12,474 bases of DNA. It comes from CAYZNE01 sp964461035. GTDB lineage: Archaea > Nanobdellota > Nanobdellia > Woesearchaeales > CAYZNE01. The notes below the pieces were generated by a model. The model searched no databases. It was not told where the DNA came from and saw only the letters and a program-made list of their open reading frames with translations. The stretch lies in assembly GCA_964461035.1 (NCBI GenBank), contig CAYWRI010000030.1, positions 1-12,474 on the forward strand, written 5' to 3'. The position numbers and the translations under genes are program-made. Shown piece after piece: positions 5,207 to 12,474 of this stretch (positions are counted from its first letter, which is position 1; each line of letters starts with the position of its first letter).

Positions 5207-8200
5207 TTACTCCGCACCCTCAGAATCTCCAAGTGCTTCAAAGTCACTAAGTTTCATAGCTGTTATGTCTAAAGCTCTGCAACAACATTTGGGGCAAGCA
5301 TCACAATCGTCTTTTAAGGGTTTAGTAACAACGTGAATCAGGTCTTCTGGTAGCATAATACAATCTATATATTGTTCTGGTAATTCCCACCTGCTTTCGT
5401 TATGTTGTGTTTCAGGGTCGTCTTCTTGAATTTCTTTCCAAGGCCAAGGATCATTATAATCTTCAGGACCTGTAGTGCTTGGATCAAATCCTTCAGGGCA
5501 GGGATTTTTAGAATGACTTTTAACAAAACTTCTTTGGGCGGTCATATCTACTTTAAATCTAGCACAACCGCCTTCATCTTCATGTTCATCTGGGCAAGCA
5601 TCATAGTTAAAATTGTGTAAGTTTAAACTATGTAAATCATATTTAACATTAAATAATTGTTGAAAATCAGTAGGATTAATAACGTAACTATTATTCCAAT
5701 TAACTTGTTCTTGAATTTTAACAATTAATTCCATACAATCAAATTTGTTTATTTCAACATTAAAAAAACCATTATAATTATTAATAAAAATTTCTCCATG
5801 CTCATCTTGGTATGCATAGCCACAATCACAATCAGGATTACTAGAATTATCATCACAACTACCATAGGGCGCAGAAGTAGGATGACCATTAAACAAAGAA
5901 CAAGTCATCAAAGTTTTATAATCGCTCAAAATTGCACAAGCATCACTTAGTTTACCTAAATCTTCATTATTTTGAGGATCTAAGTTTTCGTAATCAAACA
6001 CATCAAATACAATAGTTTCAAAACCAGTTAGGGGAAATGCTTCACCAAAATCTGTAAGCATGCTTGAAATATCTGTTTCAGAAAGAGAATTATTATATTT
6101 TGATAGTTCGGTTTCAATAAAATCATTCTCATGATTACCAGAAAAATAAGACTCACAATACGCAACACCCTTATTCATAAAATCAGTACCACCCATAATA
6201 AAACCTAATTCAATACCACCACACATATCACTAATTTTACAAGCACTACTACAAAAAACACCATCAGGCAAATGAGAAGGGGTCAAACCAGGAATACCCG
6301 GAGTGCCAGGATCACACTCTTCACCATCATCAACAACATGATTACCGCATTGAGCATAACAACAACTTGCATCAACAAGACCGCAATTAGTAAACTCTTT
6401 AAAACCTGTAGCACAATGAGGATCAATCAAAGTAGCTCCCTGTTCAGGAATGCCTGAACAATACAATTCGCCACCATCAAAATGTAATGGATCATAATCA
6501 GCACAATCAAAATCGCCATCATCATCCACATCAAATCCTGAAAAAACAGGATCTCTTAACTGATTAAATAACAAAGGATCGCATTCTTCATTACCTGGAC
6601 CTTGAGATACTATTCCTGTAAATTCTAAATACTTAAAAAAATTTAAATTCGGAAAAGTGACACCAATACTTTGTAAATCAGACCAATAAACAAAATAAAC
6701 TTTACCTTCTTTTAAAGAGCCAAATTCTGCATTCAAAAATTCATAGAATTCTACTTTAGAAATATCTAAAACATTCAAAACATAACTTAAACGAGCATTA
6801 AACTCTGTCTTATCAAAAACATTATTATTATAACTTGCAGGATTAAGGTAATTTATCATAACATCTAAAAAATCCAAAGGATAATACTTAAAACCAAAAC
6901 CGCCTGCATTACTCACAAAAAAATCACCACAAAAAAACTGGTTATAATTAGGACCATCAAAACAAGAATCAAACAAAGATGAATCAAAAGTAGATTCACA
7001 AACAAACTCTCGATTAACAGAACAATTAGTCTTACATTGTGTAAAACACCTATAAACCAACTCTTGCACAGGCAAAACAGTTTCGCCATTAACAACAGTA
7101 GAAACATCACCATCAAAATAACAAATCTTACCCTGATCAAAATCAGGAGTAGCACATTCTAAAAAAGGAGTCTCTGCTTTATCATCACAAACTTCCGAAT
7201 GACAAACACCACTAACAAACTCAGGATAAATATTTTCTTTCTCAATAACATCATAATTGCCCGCAACAGTTTCAGGAATAACTGCATTAGCAGAATCATT
7301 AACAACAACACTACACAACAAGTCACCACCACAACCACACTCAACACAACCAGGACTCAAAACAAAACTAGTATTACGATAAACACACCTAAAACCAGGA
7401 TTAGCCAAAGAACAATCACCCAACAAAGTCCAATCATCACAAACAAAAGGAACCACCATCCCCTTAACATCAACACCCACATCAAACAAAGGAAAATTCC
7501 TCAGATCCGTATATATTCCTACACTTAATTGAGAAGGTTGATATAGATTATTTTCAGCCCAAATATTTTCATTATAAACATCCTTGAATAAAGGTAATTC
7601 ATAATCATTCTGGTTCTCTTTAAGATTATCTAAAAAATTACCAACAATATAAGAATAAAATAAATGATGATCAGTAGCACCAAAATTTGCCGCAAGATTT
7701 CTAATGTTTTTGGCATTTGATAATAAATCATTAAAAATAAAATCATCAGAATCATATGAAAAAAGCCTATGTAAATGATACTGTATTCCCCAACTAATTC
7801 TTTCCTCTCTTGTTGAAGTTTTAATAATTCTATTCTTAGATTTTAAGTCATCAACAAAACCGCCCGAATAACACGTATCAATATCGACAAAAATAGATTC
7901 AGAGTCTATATCATTTAAAATATTATTCAATTCATTATCCAACAAAATATCATTACCTATACAAATACCTTCATGAATAATAACTCGCTTAAACTCATCA
8001 GAATCCTTAAATCCTTTAATATATCCTGGAAAATCTTTTAAGGAATTACTATGCATTCCATTGTTATAAGGAAATCTAAGATTCTCTTCAAAATCATAAG
8101 GATCTAAATCATTTTGAATAAGGCATGGTTGTTTAACATTTTCAGAATTTGTAAGATCATTTAATTGTTTATTGTCTAATCGAAATTTTTTAGTATTTTT

Positions 8201-10741
8201 AGTTGTAGTTAAAATAACACCAAACTTTGAAAAATATTCTAAAAGTTTCGTAGAACAACCATCCACATCAATATCTAAAAAATATGATTGATCTTTATAA
8301 TAGTTTTTTTCTTTAGCTATTAAATAAGGATAATTCTTACGGGTTTTACCTTTAAGAGTTTCACCAGAAGCAAGAATAAACTCGGCTTCATCAATACAAA
8401 AAAAAGAAGAATACTTTTCTGAATACCCTCCGTAATTTTTATCTCCTTTCAATACTCGATTTATTATCATATTCATAATAATATGTCTAAACCCGTTTTC
8501 ATTGAATGATTTTATTATTTCTTTATTGCTTGTATTATAATCACCGAATAGATATTTAAATTCAGGACTTAATTTTTCAGAATCATACTTAAAATTATTA
8601 CAAAAACCCAACATGAATAAATCATTAACCATTTGAACAACACTTAACTGATAATTAAACTCGGTTTCACTAGAATAATTGTTAAATTTATCTAACAATT
8701 CAGAAATTCTTGCATCAGTCAACTGAACATAACTGTTTTTATTAGTAGGAAAACAAGTTTGAGCTATTTTCATTGTAGGTATCAATTGATGTAAATCCTG
8801 ATAATTTAATTTATTATAATTAAGTTTAGAAGCTTCCTTAAAATAGTCAGACCACTCATTATAACTTAACTCATTAGTCTTATAATTACATACACTAAAA
8901 TTTATTAAATTAAGATAGAGCATTTTAGAAAAATCAAAAAAGTATTGATTATTCGTTGTTGTCAAATCATAAAAAAGATTTCTTACATCAATTAAACATT
9001 CTTTCAAATCAGAAGAAGAATTAACAGACATACACATATTATTACTATAAGAAAAACCATTTGAAGGATGTTTTTGTTGTTCATATCCTAATAATTCTGA
9101 AGAATAATTCATTCTATTAAAATGAAGAAAAAAATCTTCAGCAGGATAACTAACATCAACATCTCTAGAATTTCCAGTTATATCAAATTCAATTAATCTA
9201 TGTAAATCTTTTGCTTCATTACCTATATCGTAAATATATTTAACATAATCTTGGTTAAAATAAAGTGATGATACGAAATTCTTATCTTTGATACCTTTAG
9301 CATTATGGTTATAGCTTGCACTGTATCCACTACCATGATCACTGTAAAGAATATAAGTTTTATCATTTTTATCAATACCTCTTGAAATACTTGTTATTGT
9401 ACTTTCAAATTTTTGAACACTTTCAATAAAATAATAATTTGCATTAGGATAAATATCTTTCATTTTTGTTCTTAAATTAAAATGTTTAATCTTCCAACTC
9501 AATTTTTTTTGACTTAAAAAAACGTGAATATGGTCTCCAGGAATATTGGTTTGTTTTAACCAATCTAGCATTATAACAATATTACCATAAAAGTCTCTAT
9601 CTCCTGCAACAAGAATATAGTGGTGTTCAACAGGGTTGAAATGGTTTCTTAATGGGTCTGTTACCTTTTTTTGAGAGTTGCCATTAAGTTTTTCTTTTTC
9701 ATTAATCTTTTTAATAATCTCATCAACGTTTCTTCTGCTTTCAGCTTCTGCTAAACAATAATTTTTATTACAATCATTTAAATGAATATCAATAACATCG
9801 CCAAAATACAAACCACGATTATCTTTAAAACGAACTGTTGCTTTAATATATGACTCATCAAATAGGTTATCAAAAGTAAAATTAGATTCAGAATTTTTAG
9901 AGTGAGAATAAATCTTTTCAACAGAAAGCAAATTAGAAATATTCTCTTTAGTAGCATTTAATTCATAAATACCATTACCATCCAAATCCCATTCGATTGA
10001 TAAAATTTTACCTGGATAAGTGACGTCAACACTAACTTCAAAATATGATGGTTGATTGTAATAAGTATAGTATCTATCTCCCGCATCAGCACTATTAGGA
10101 ACAATGCTTAGAGGATCAATAAAGTTTTCAATAGGAATTAAAAAGTTATTTGGAGAAACATCATTAGTTTTATTAGATAAGTATAAATAAGCATAATCAC
10201 TATACAAATCACCACTATGAGATTCTGCTTCAACATAAACAATTACGGGAAAAACACCATTAACCTCATTTTGTAAACTATAAAAATCTAAATTTTCTAA
10301 AGAATAAATAAAACTTCCAATAGGTTCATCAGTTACAATATCGAAAATACCATCCCCATCAAAATCCCAATTAAAACTCGTAAAATCATCACTCACATTT
10401 AACTTAAATTCTAATTCTCTATCAAATTCACCTTGAAATGCATTAGAAGAAAAAACTAAATATGGAAAATGCCACCAACCACCACTAACATTTGCAGAAG
10501 TAAAATTAGCAGAATCATTAAAAATAATTTCTCCAGGAACACTTCTTAAATCCTGCGGATTAGAATTACCAATTAAATCAGACTCTTTCAAACCCAAAGA
10601 ATCCTGCTTACCAAAAATACGAGAACTCAAATCCAAAATACCATCTTTAACAGCCAAACCAGCAGACTTAGAAAAAAACAAAGTAGCAAAACCTGCAACA
10701 ACCAACACAACAACCAACACATAAACTAATTCCTTCCTCAA
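5207..10741 (-). CDS. Giant exported cysteine-rich protein with PKD-like and clan CD peptidase motifs
   Basis: The 1844-residue protein starts with RK and a hydrophobic helix (7-23), so it should be exported and either anchored by its N-terminus or cleaved. Two PKD-like modules follow, marked by WDFDGDGIFD (125-134) and WDLDGNGIYE (251-260), likely calcium-binding. Residues 374-410 (HYILVAGD to HIHVFLS) and ILYSDHGSG (464-472) match the first half of a caspase/legumain-type fold with H469 as candidate catalytic His. DIDTCYSGGF (953-962) supplies the candidate nucleophile C957, 488 residues later instead of the usual 40-60. From about 1098 on, the protein is cysteine-rich, with an EF-hand-like DVDDDGDFDCAD (1404-1415), a CGNxVVDDGEECDPG unit (1465-1479) like DUF4215/myxococcal disulfide repeats, and a C-terminal CDACPKCCC (1813-1821). 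The TTG start at 10741 has AGGGTGGT 5 nt upstream. A cell-surface peptidase is likely but activity is unproven. Confidence 0.85.
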   Translation of the reverse strand: MRKELVYVLVVVLVVAGFATLFFSKSAGLAVKDGILDLSSRIFGKQDSLGLKESDLIGNSNPQDLRSVPGEIIFNDSANFTSANVSGGWWHFPYLVFSSNAFQGEFDRELEFKLNVSDDFTSFNWDFDGDGIFDIVTDEPIGSFIYSLENLDFYSLQNEVNGVFPVIVYVEAESHSGDLYSDYAYLYLSNKTNDVSPNNFLIPIENFIDPLSIVPNSADAGDRYYTYYNQPSYFEVSVDVTYPGKILSIEWDLDGNGIYELNATKENISNLLSVEKIYSHSKNSESNFTFDNLFDESYIKATVRFKDNRGLYFGDVIDIHLNDCNKNYCLAEAESRRNVDEIIKKINEKEKLNGNSQKKVTDPLRNHFNPVEHHYILVAGDRDFYGNIVIMLDWLKQTNIPGDHIHVFLSQKKLSWKIKHFNLRTKMKDIYPNANYYFIESVQKFESTITSISRGIDKNDKTYILYSDHGSGYSASYNHNAKGIKDKNFVSSLYFNQDYVKYIYDIGNEAKDLHRLIEFDITGNSRDVDVSYPAEDFFLHFNRMNYSSELLGYEQQKHPSNGFSYSNNMCMSVNSSSDLKECLIDVRNLFYDLTTTNNQYFFDFSKMLYLNLINFSVCNYKTNELSYNEWSDYFKEASKLNYNKLNYQDLHQLIPTMKIAQTCFPTNKNSYVQLTDARISELLDKFNNYSSETEFNYQLSVVQMVNDLFMLGFCNNFKYDSEKLSPEFKYLFGDYNTSNKEIIKSFNENGFRHIIMNMIINRVLKGDKNYGGYSEKYSSFFCIDEAEFILASGETLKGKTRKNYPYLIAKEKNYYKDQSYFLDIDVDGCSTKLLEYFSKFGVILTTTKNTKKFRLDNKQLNDLTNSENVKQPCLIQNDLDPYDFEENLRFPYNNGMHSNSLKDFPGYIKGFKDSDEFKRVIIHEGICIGNDILLDNELNNILNDIDSESIFVDIDTCYSGGFVDDLKSKNRIIKTSTREERISWGIQYHLHRLFSYDSDDFIFNDLLSNAKNIRNLAANFGATDHHLFYSYIVGNFLDNLKENQNDYELPLFKDVYNENIWAENNLYQPSQLSVGIYTDLRNFPLFDVGVDVKGMVVPFVCDDWTLLGDCSLANPGFRCVYRNTSFVLSPGCVECGCGGDLLCSVVVNDSANAVIPETVAGNYDVIEKENIYPEFVSGVCHSEVCDDKAETPFLECATPDFDQGKICYFDGDVSTVVNGETVLPVQELVYRCFTQCKTNCSVNREFVCESTFDSSLFDSCFDGPNYNQFFCGDFFVSNAGGFGFKYYPLDFLDVMINYLNPASYNNNVFDKTEFNARLSYVLNVLDISKVEFYEFLNAEFGSLKEGKVYFVYWSDLQSIGVTFPNLNFFKYLEFTGIVSQGPGNEECDPLLFNQLRDPVFSGFDVDDDGDFDCADYDPLHFDGGELYCSGIPEQGATLIDPHCATGFKEFTNCGLVDASCCYAQCGNHVVDDGEECDPGTPGIPGLTPSHLPDGVFCSSACKISDMCGGIELGFIMGGTDFMNKGVAYCESYFSGNHENDFIETELSKYNNSLSETDISSMLTDFGEAFPLTGFETIVFDVFDYENLDPQNNEDLGKLSDACAILSDYKTLMTCSLFNGHPTSAPYGSCDDNSSNPDCDCGYAYQDEHGEIFINNYNGFFNVEINKFDCMELIVKIQEQVNWNNSYVINPTDFQQLFNVKYDLHSLNLHNFNYDACPDEHEDEGGCARFKVDMTAQRSFVKSHSKNPCPEGFDPSTTGPEDYNDPWPWKEIQEDDPETQHNESRWELPEQYIDCIMLPEDLIHVVTKPLKDDCDACPKCCCRALDITAMKLSDFEALGDSEGAE

Positions 10742-10746
10742 ACTAA

Positions 10747-10799
10747 ACCACCCTCAAAAAGTACTATAATAACCATTAATAAAAAAGAACATATATAAA
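10747..10799 (-). promoter_or_regulatory. TATA box, short leader and strong ribosome site deciding a TTG start
   Basis: On the minus strand TTTATATA (10799-10792) follows a GAAAAG-type BRE. Transcription would start near 10769, leaving a leader of about 28 nt that contains AGGGTGGT, a good match to the anti-Shine-Dalgarno, 5 nt before TTG 10741. Unlike most genes here this one has both a leader and a strong ribosome site, and that site is the reason for accepting a TTG start. Confidence 0.7.
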
Positions 10800-10828
10800 C
10801 CTTTTCATTTCAAATTAAATAACTAGAT

Positions 10829-12070
10829 TCAATTATCTTTTACTTCATCACTTAAATCAGGAACGTCTTTGTTATCATCTTTTTCAGATGATGAAGAATT
10901 TATATCCGGAACAAAATTTTTTGCAACCAAAGACGCAATTGTAGCAACTATTAAAGAATATATCATACAAATAAGAGTCAAATTAACTAATGTTGGAATT
11001 CCTTCAAAAGTAAATAATGCAAGAGTGAATGTCACTGATGCAATTGCTATTCCTTTAGACATATTTAATGCCATGAAAATAAGACTTTTTTTAGGATATT
11101 CTTCTTTAAATGTAATTTTAAGTGCAAGATATCTGCAAAGTATTAAAATTATAAATAGAATAAATGATTTTATGATAAACCAAGGTTCCCAAGGTATGTC
11201 AATTATTATTCCAACTAATACAAAAACAAGAATTTCTAAAGAAGTTGATAATAAAGAACTAAATCCTGAAAGATCAGATTTATTTTTAATATATACACTT
11301 CCAAATATTAAGCCAAGAGTTGCAACAGCAAGAACACCATTTCCTCCAAGATTTTCAGAAGCAATATATGTTATAAGTGTTGTTGCTAAAAGTGCAATAG
11401 GACTGTATTGTTGAGAATATGCTTTTTTCATAAGTTTGAATATTATAATGCCCATAACTAATCCTGTTCCTATACCCGTAAATATTTGTTGTAGAAAAGG
11501 ACCAAGTTTTGATATAATGCTTACTTCAGTTCCACTAATAAATTCTAATAATATGAATGGAATAAGAACTACAAAAGGCGTATTAACAATTGCCTCGACT
11601 TTTAAAAATTTTAAAAGCTTATGTGTACTATCCTTAAACATTATAAAAACGCTTCCAGGATCTGTTCCTGCCATCAAAACTCCAAAAACAAGAGATAAAA
11701 TAATGTTTGCTATTTTAAACTCATTAAAAAACAGTAAGTAACATACAAGACCTCCTAATAACATATTAAATAGCATTGCAAGACCTGTTACTTTTAGTGC
11801 CTTACTTGACAGTTCATCTATTTCTTTAAATTTCATTTTTGATGAACCATCAAAAACAATCATTACTAAAGCAAGTGTGGCAATACAAACTAAGAAAACT
11901 GAAGGAAATTCAAATATTTTTACTCCATCATATTCCACATATCCCGCAATTATTCCAATTATAATTAAAAGAAGCATATTAGAAATTTTTAATCTATCAG
12001 ATAAAATTGATACTAAAAGACCTAAGAATAATATTATTGCAATTCCTGTTAAGTAAAATAACGCATCCAT
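10829..12070 (-). CDS. CPA1-family cation/proton antiporter with altered ND motif
   Basis: CPA1 proteins exchange Na+ or K+ for H+ across the membrane. The 413-residue protein has about 12-13 hydrophobic segments from residue 3 to 386 and an acidic tail (390-413). Family marks seen: VFDGSSKMK (72-80), AGTDPGSV with T136-D137-P138, VEAIVNTP (158-165), NGVLAVATLGLIFG, the EILVFVLVGIIID segment (279-291), R313 and NMSKGIAIA (336-344). In NhaP-type members the 158-165 region reads ExxxxND, the Asp being essential; here E159 and N163 are kept but Thr164 replaces the Asp. The Arg usual in the late GxRG motif is Lys (K339). There is no TrkA-type regulatory domain. Transport may therefore use a different ion or mechanism. 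ATG 12070 is preceded by AGGGAT as a weak ribosome site. It lies upstream of the giant gene on the same strand, but that gene has its own promoter. Confidence 0.9.
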   Translation of the reverse strand: MDALFYLTGIAIILFLGLLVSILSDRLKISNMLLLIIIGIIAGYVEYDGVKIFEFPSVFLVCIATLALVMIVFDGSSKMKFKEIDELSSKALKVTGLAMLFNMLLGGLVCYLLFFNEFKIANIILSLVFGVLMAGTDPGSVFIMFKDSTHKLLKFLKVEAIVNTPFVVLIPFILLEFISGTEVSIISKLGPFLQQIFTGIGTGLVMGIIIFKLMKKAYSQQYSPIALLATTLITYIASENLGGNGVLAVATLGLIFGSVYIKNKSDLSGFSSLLSTSLEILVFVLVGIIIDIPWEPWFIIKSFILFIILILCRYLALKITFKEEYPKKSLIFMALNMSKGIAIASVTFTLALFTFEGIPTLVNLTLICMIYSLIVATIASLVAKNFVPDINSSSSEKDDNKDVPDLSDEVKDN

Positions 12071-12246
12071 GTTTTATCCCTAAATTTAAAATTCTATTCT
12101 CAAAAAAGCTAATACTAAACTTTTAAGTTGTATGTGTAGGCTTTTTGTGACTATTAAAATTTTGTTTAATACTCAAAAACTTGTTTTTGTATGTACATCC
12201 TTTTTGTTGGACACCACAATCTTAAGGTTATGGAAGATGTCATTTT
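12071..12246. other. Upstream region of the antiporter gene with degenerate and inverted repeats
   Basis: No gene is visible. Two imperfect direct repeats about 59 bp apart share TTGTATGT followed by CTTTTTGT and GAC (12128-12150 and 12187-12211). A 7-bp inverted repeat, CAAAAAC (12174-12180) and GTTTTTG (12183-12189) with a 2-nt spacer, lies just before the second copy, and AACTT/AAGTT (12118-12129) just before the first. The antiporter promoter must lie here; TTTAAATT (12090-12083) is too close to ATG 12070 for a leaderless start, so the exact box is unclear. Confidence 0.4.
12174..12189. repeat. 16-bp palindrome, possible regulator site
   Basis: CAAAAAC, TT, GTTTTTG is a perfect 7-bp inverted repeat with a 2-bp spacer. 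Size and symmetry suit a dimeric regulator, but no regulator gene lies nearby and AT-rich palindromes arise easily by chance. Confidence 0.35.
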
Positions 12247-12313
12247 AAAAAATTAAAAAAAATGTAATTAACAAATTAAGTTTTTGATAATATGTAATTT
12301 CTAATTTGTTAAT
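12247..12313 (-). terminator. Hairpin plus oligo-T terminator after ppsA
   Basis: Two bases after the ppsA stop a perfect 12-bp inverted repeat (12267-12278 with 12302-12313, around a 23-nt loop) is followed on the minus strand by eight and then six T residues. This is the clearest terminator in the window and sets the antiporter gene apart as a separate transcription unit. Confidence 0.65.
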
Positions 12314-12315
12314 CT

Positions 12316-12474
12316 TTATTTTCCAATACTTTTTTCTGTTTCAGCAATTCTCAAAGTTGTAGCAATAACTGTATCAGGATTTAAACTAATTGATTGTATT
12401 CCTTCTCTTACTAAAAACTCTGCAAACTCAGGATAATCGCTTGGTGCTTGACCACATATTCCTATGTATTTTCC
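12316..12474 (-). CDS. ppsA: Phosphoenolpyruvate synthase, C-terminal end (5' part outside window)
   Basis: PEP synthase converts pyruvate and ATP to phosphoenolpyruvate, AMP and phosphate, feeding gluconeogenesis. Only the last 52 residues are present. They contain GICGQAPSD, which includes the cysteine equivalent to the catalytic proton-donating Cys of the PEP synthase/pyruvate phosphate dikinase C-terminal barrel, then YPEFAEFLVREGI and SISLNPDTV, which are nearly invariant in the family. The reading frame is open to the right edge and ends at TAA (12318-12316). The identity is clear despite the short length. Confidence 0.95.
   Translation of the reverse strand, partial: GKYIGICGQAPSDYPEFAEFLVREGIQSISLNPDTVIATTLRIAETEKSIGK

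Noticed and set aside
5402..5620. 72-codon plus-strand open frame antisense to the 3' end of the giant gene
   Set aside because: It lacks a promoter and recognisable motifs, while the minus-strand frame is continuous and cysteine-patterned here.
6272..7528. Several long open frames on both strands inside the cysteine-rich part of the giant gene
   Set aside because: They encode low-complexity Thr/Asn/Ile or Leu/Val strings, have no promoters or ribosome sites, and are explained by the A-poor coding strand of the real gene.
8000..9300. Idea that the long stretch between the His and Cys motifs is an intein
   Set aside because: There is no Cys/Ser start with an HN-Cys/Ser/Thr end, and no intein or homing endonuclease motifs are visible.
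10869..11741. Two plus-strand open frames antisense to the antiporter gene
   Set aside because: The minus-strand product has clear CPA1 motifs throughout; the antisense frames show no recognisable motifs.

Overview
The window is a dense, AT-rich archaeal segment, most likely from a DPANN-type lineage (Woesearchaeota/Pacearchaeota-like; this placement is inference). The archaeal call rests on an ABCE1/Rli1 ribosome-recycling ATPase, an RNase J of archaeal length (445 aa), and promoters with the archaeal BRE/TATA layout. Several TATA boxes sit only 20-23 nt before an ATG, so those messages should be leaderless. No tRNA, rRNA, CRISPR array or insertion sequence was found.

Layout. At the left edge (1-617, minus) is the N-terminal third of ABCE1. 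Three plus-strand units follow: a small HExxH zincin-like protein with a recent 45-bp internal duplication (829-1530), an Asn-rich coiled-coil protein (1653-2108), and, after a 364-bp gene-poor gap of odd composition, a two-gene operon of HIT-fold proteins (2473-3237 and 3239-3790). The rest lies on the minus strand. Read in transcription order it is: the C-terminus of phosphoenolpyruvate synthase (12474-12316), a CPA1-type cation/proton antiporter (12070-10829), a 1844-aa exported cysteine-rich protein with PKD-like and clan CD (caspase/legumain/gingipain-like) peptidase motifs (10741-5207), and RNase J (5138-3801), which converges on the HIT operon.

How the parts relate. ABCE1 and RNase J are standard translation and RNA-turnover genes. 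The antiporter and PEP synthase are housekeeping. The accessory content consists of the giant surface protein and the zincin. Most genes appear to have their own promoter; only the two HIT genes (1-nt spacing) are clearly an operon.

The points most worth following up are these. (1) Both HIT proteins lack the catalytic middle histidine but keep a complete CxxC + His + His zinc site like that of GalT, so they look like a paired pseudoenzyme or zinc-scaffold system. (2) The giant protein carries its canonical DHG motif and its DTCYSGG motif 488 residues apart, which reads either as one peptidase split by a huge insert or as two tandem caspase-like domains with complementary damage. (3) The antiporter has Thr in place of the normally essential Asp of the ND motif. 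(4) ABCE1 has one extra residue in one cysteine spacing of each iron-sulfur motif.
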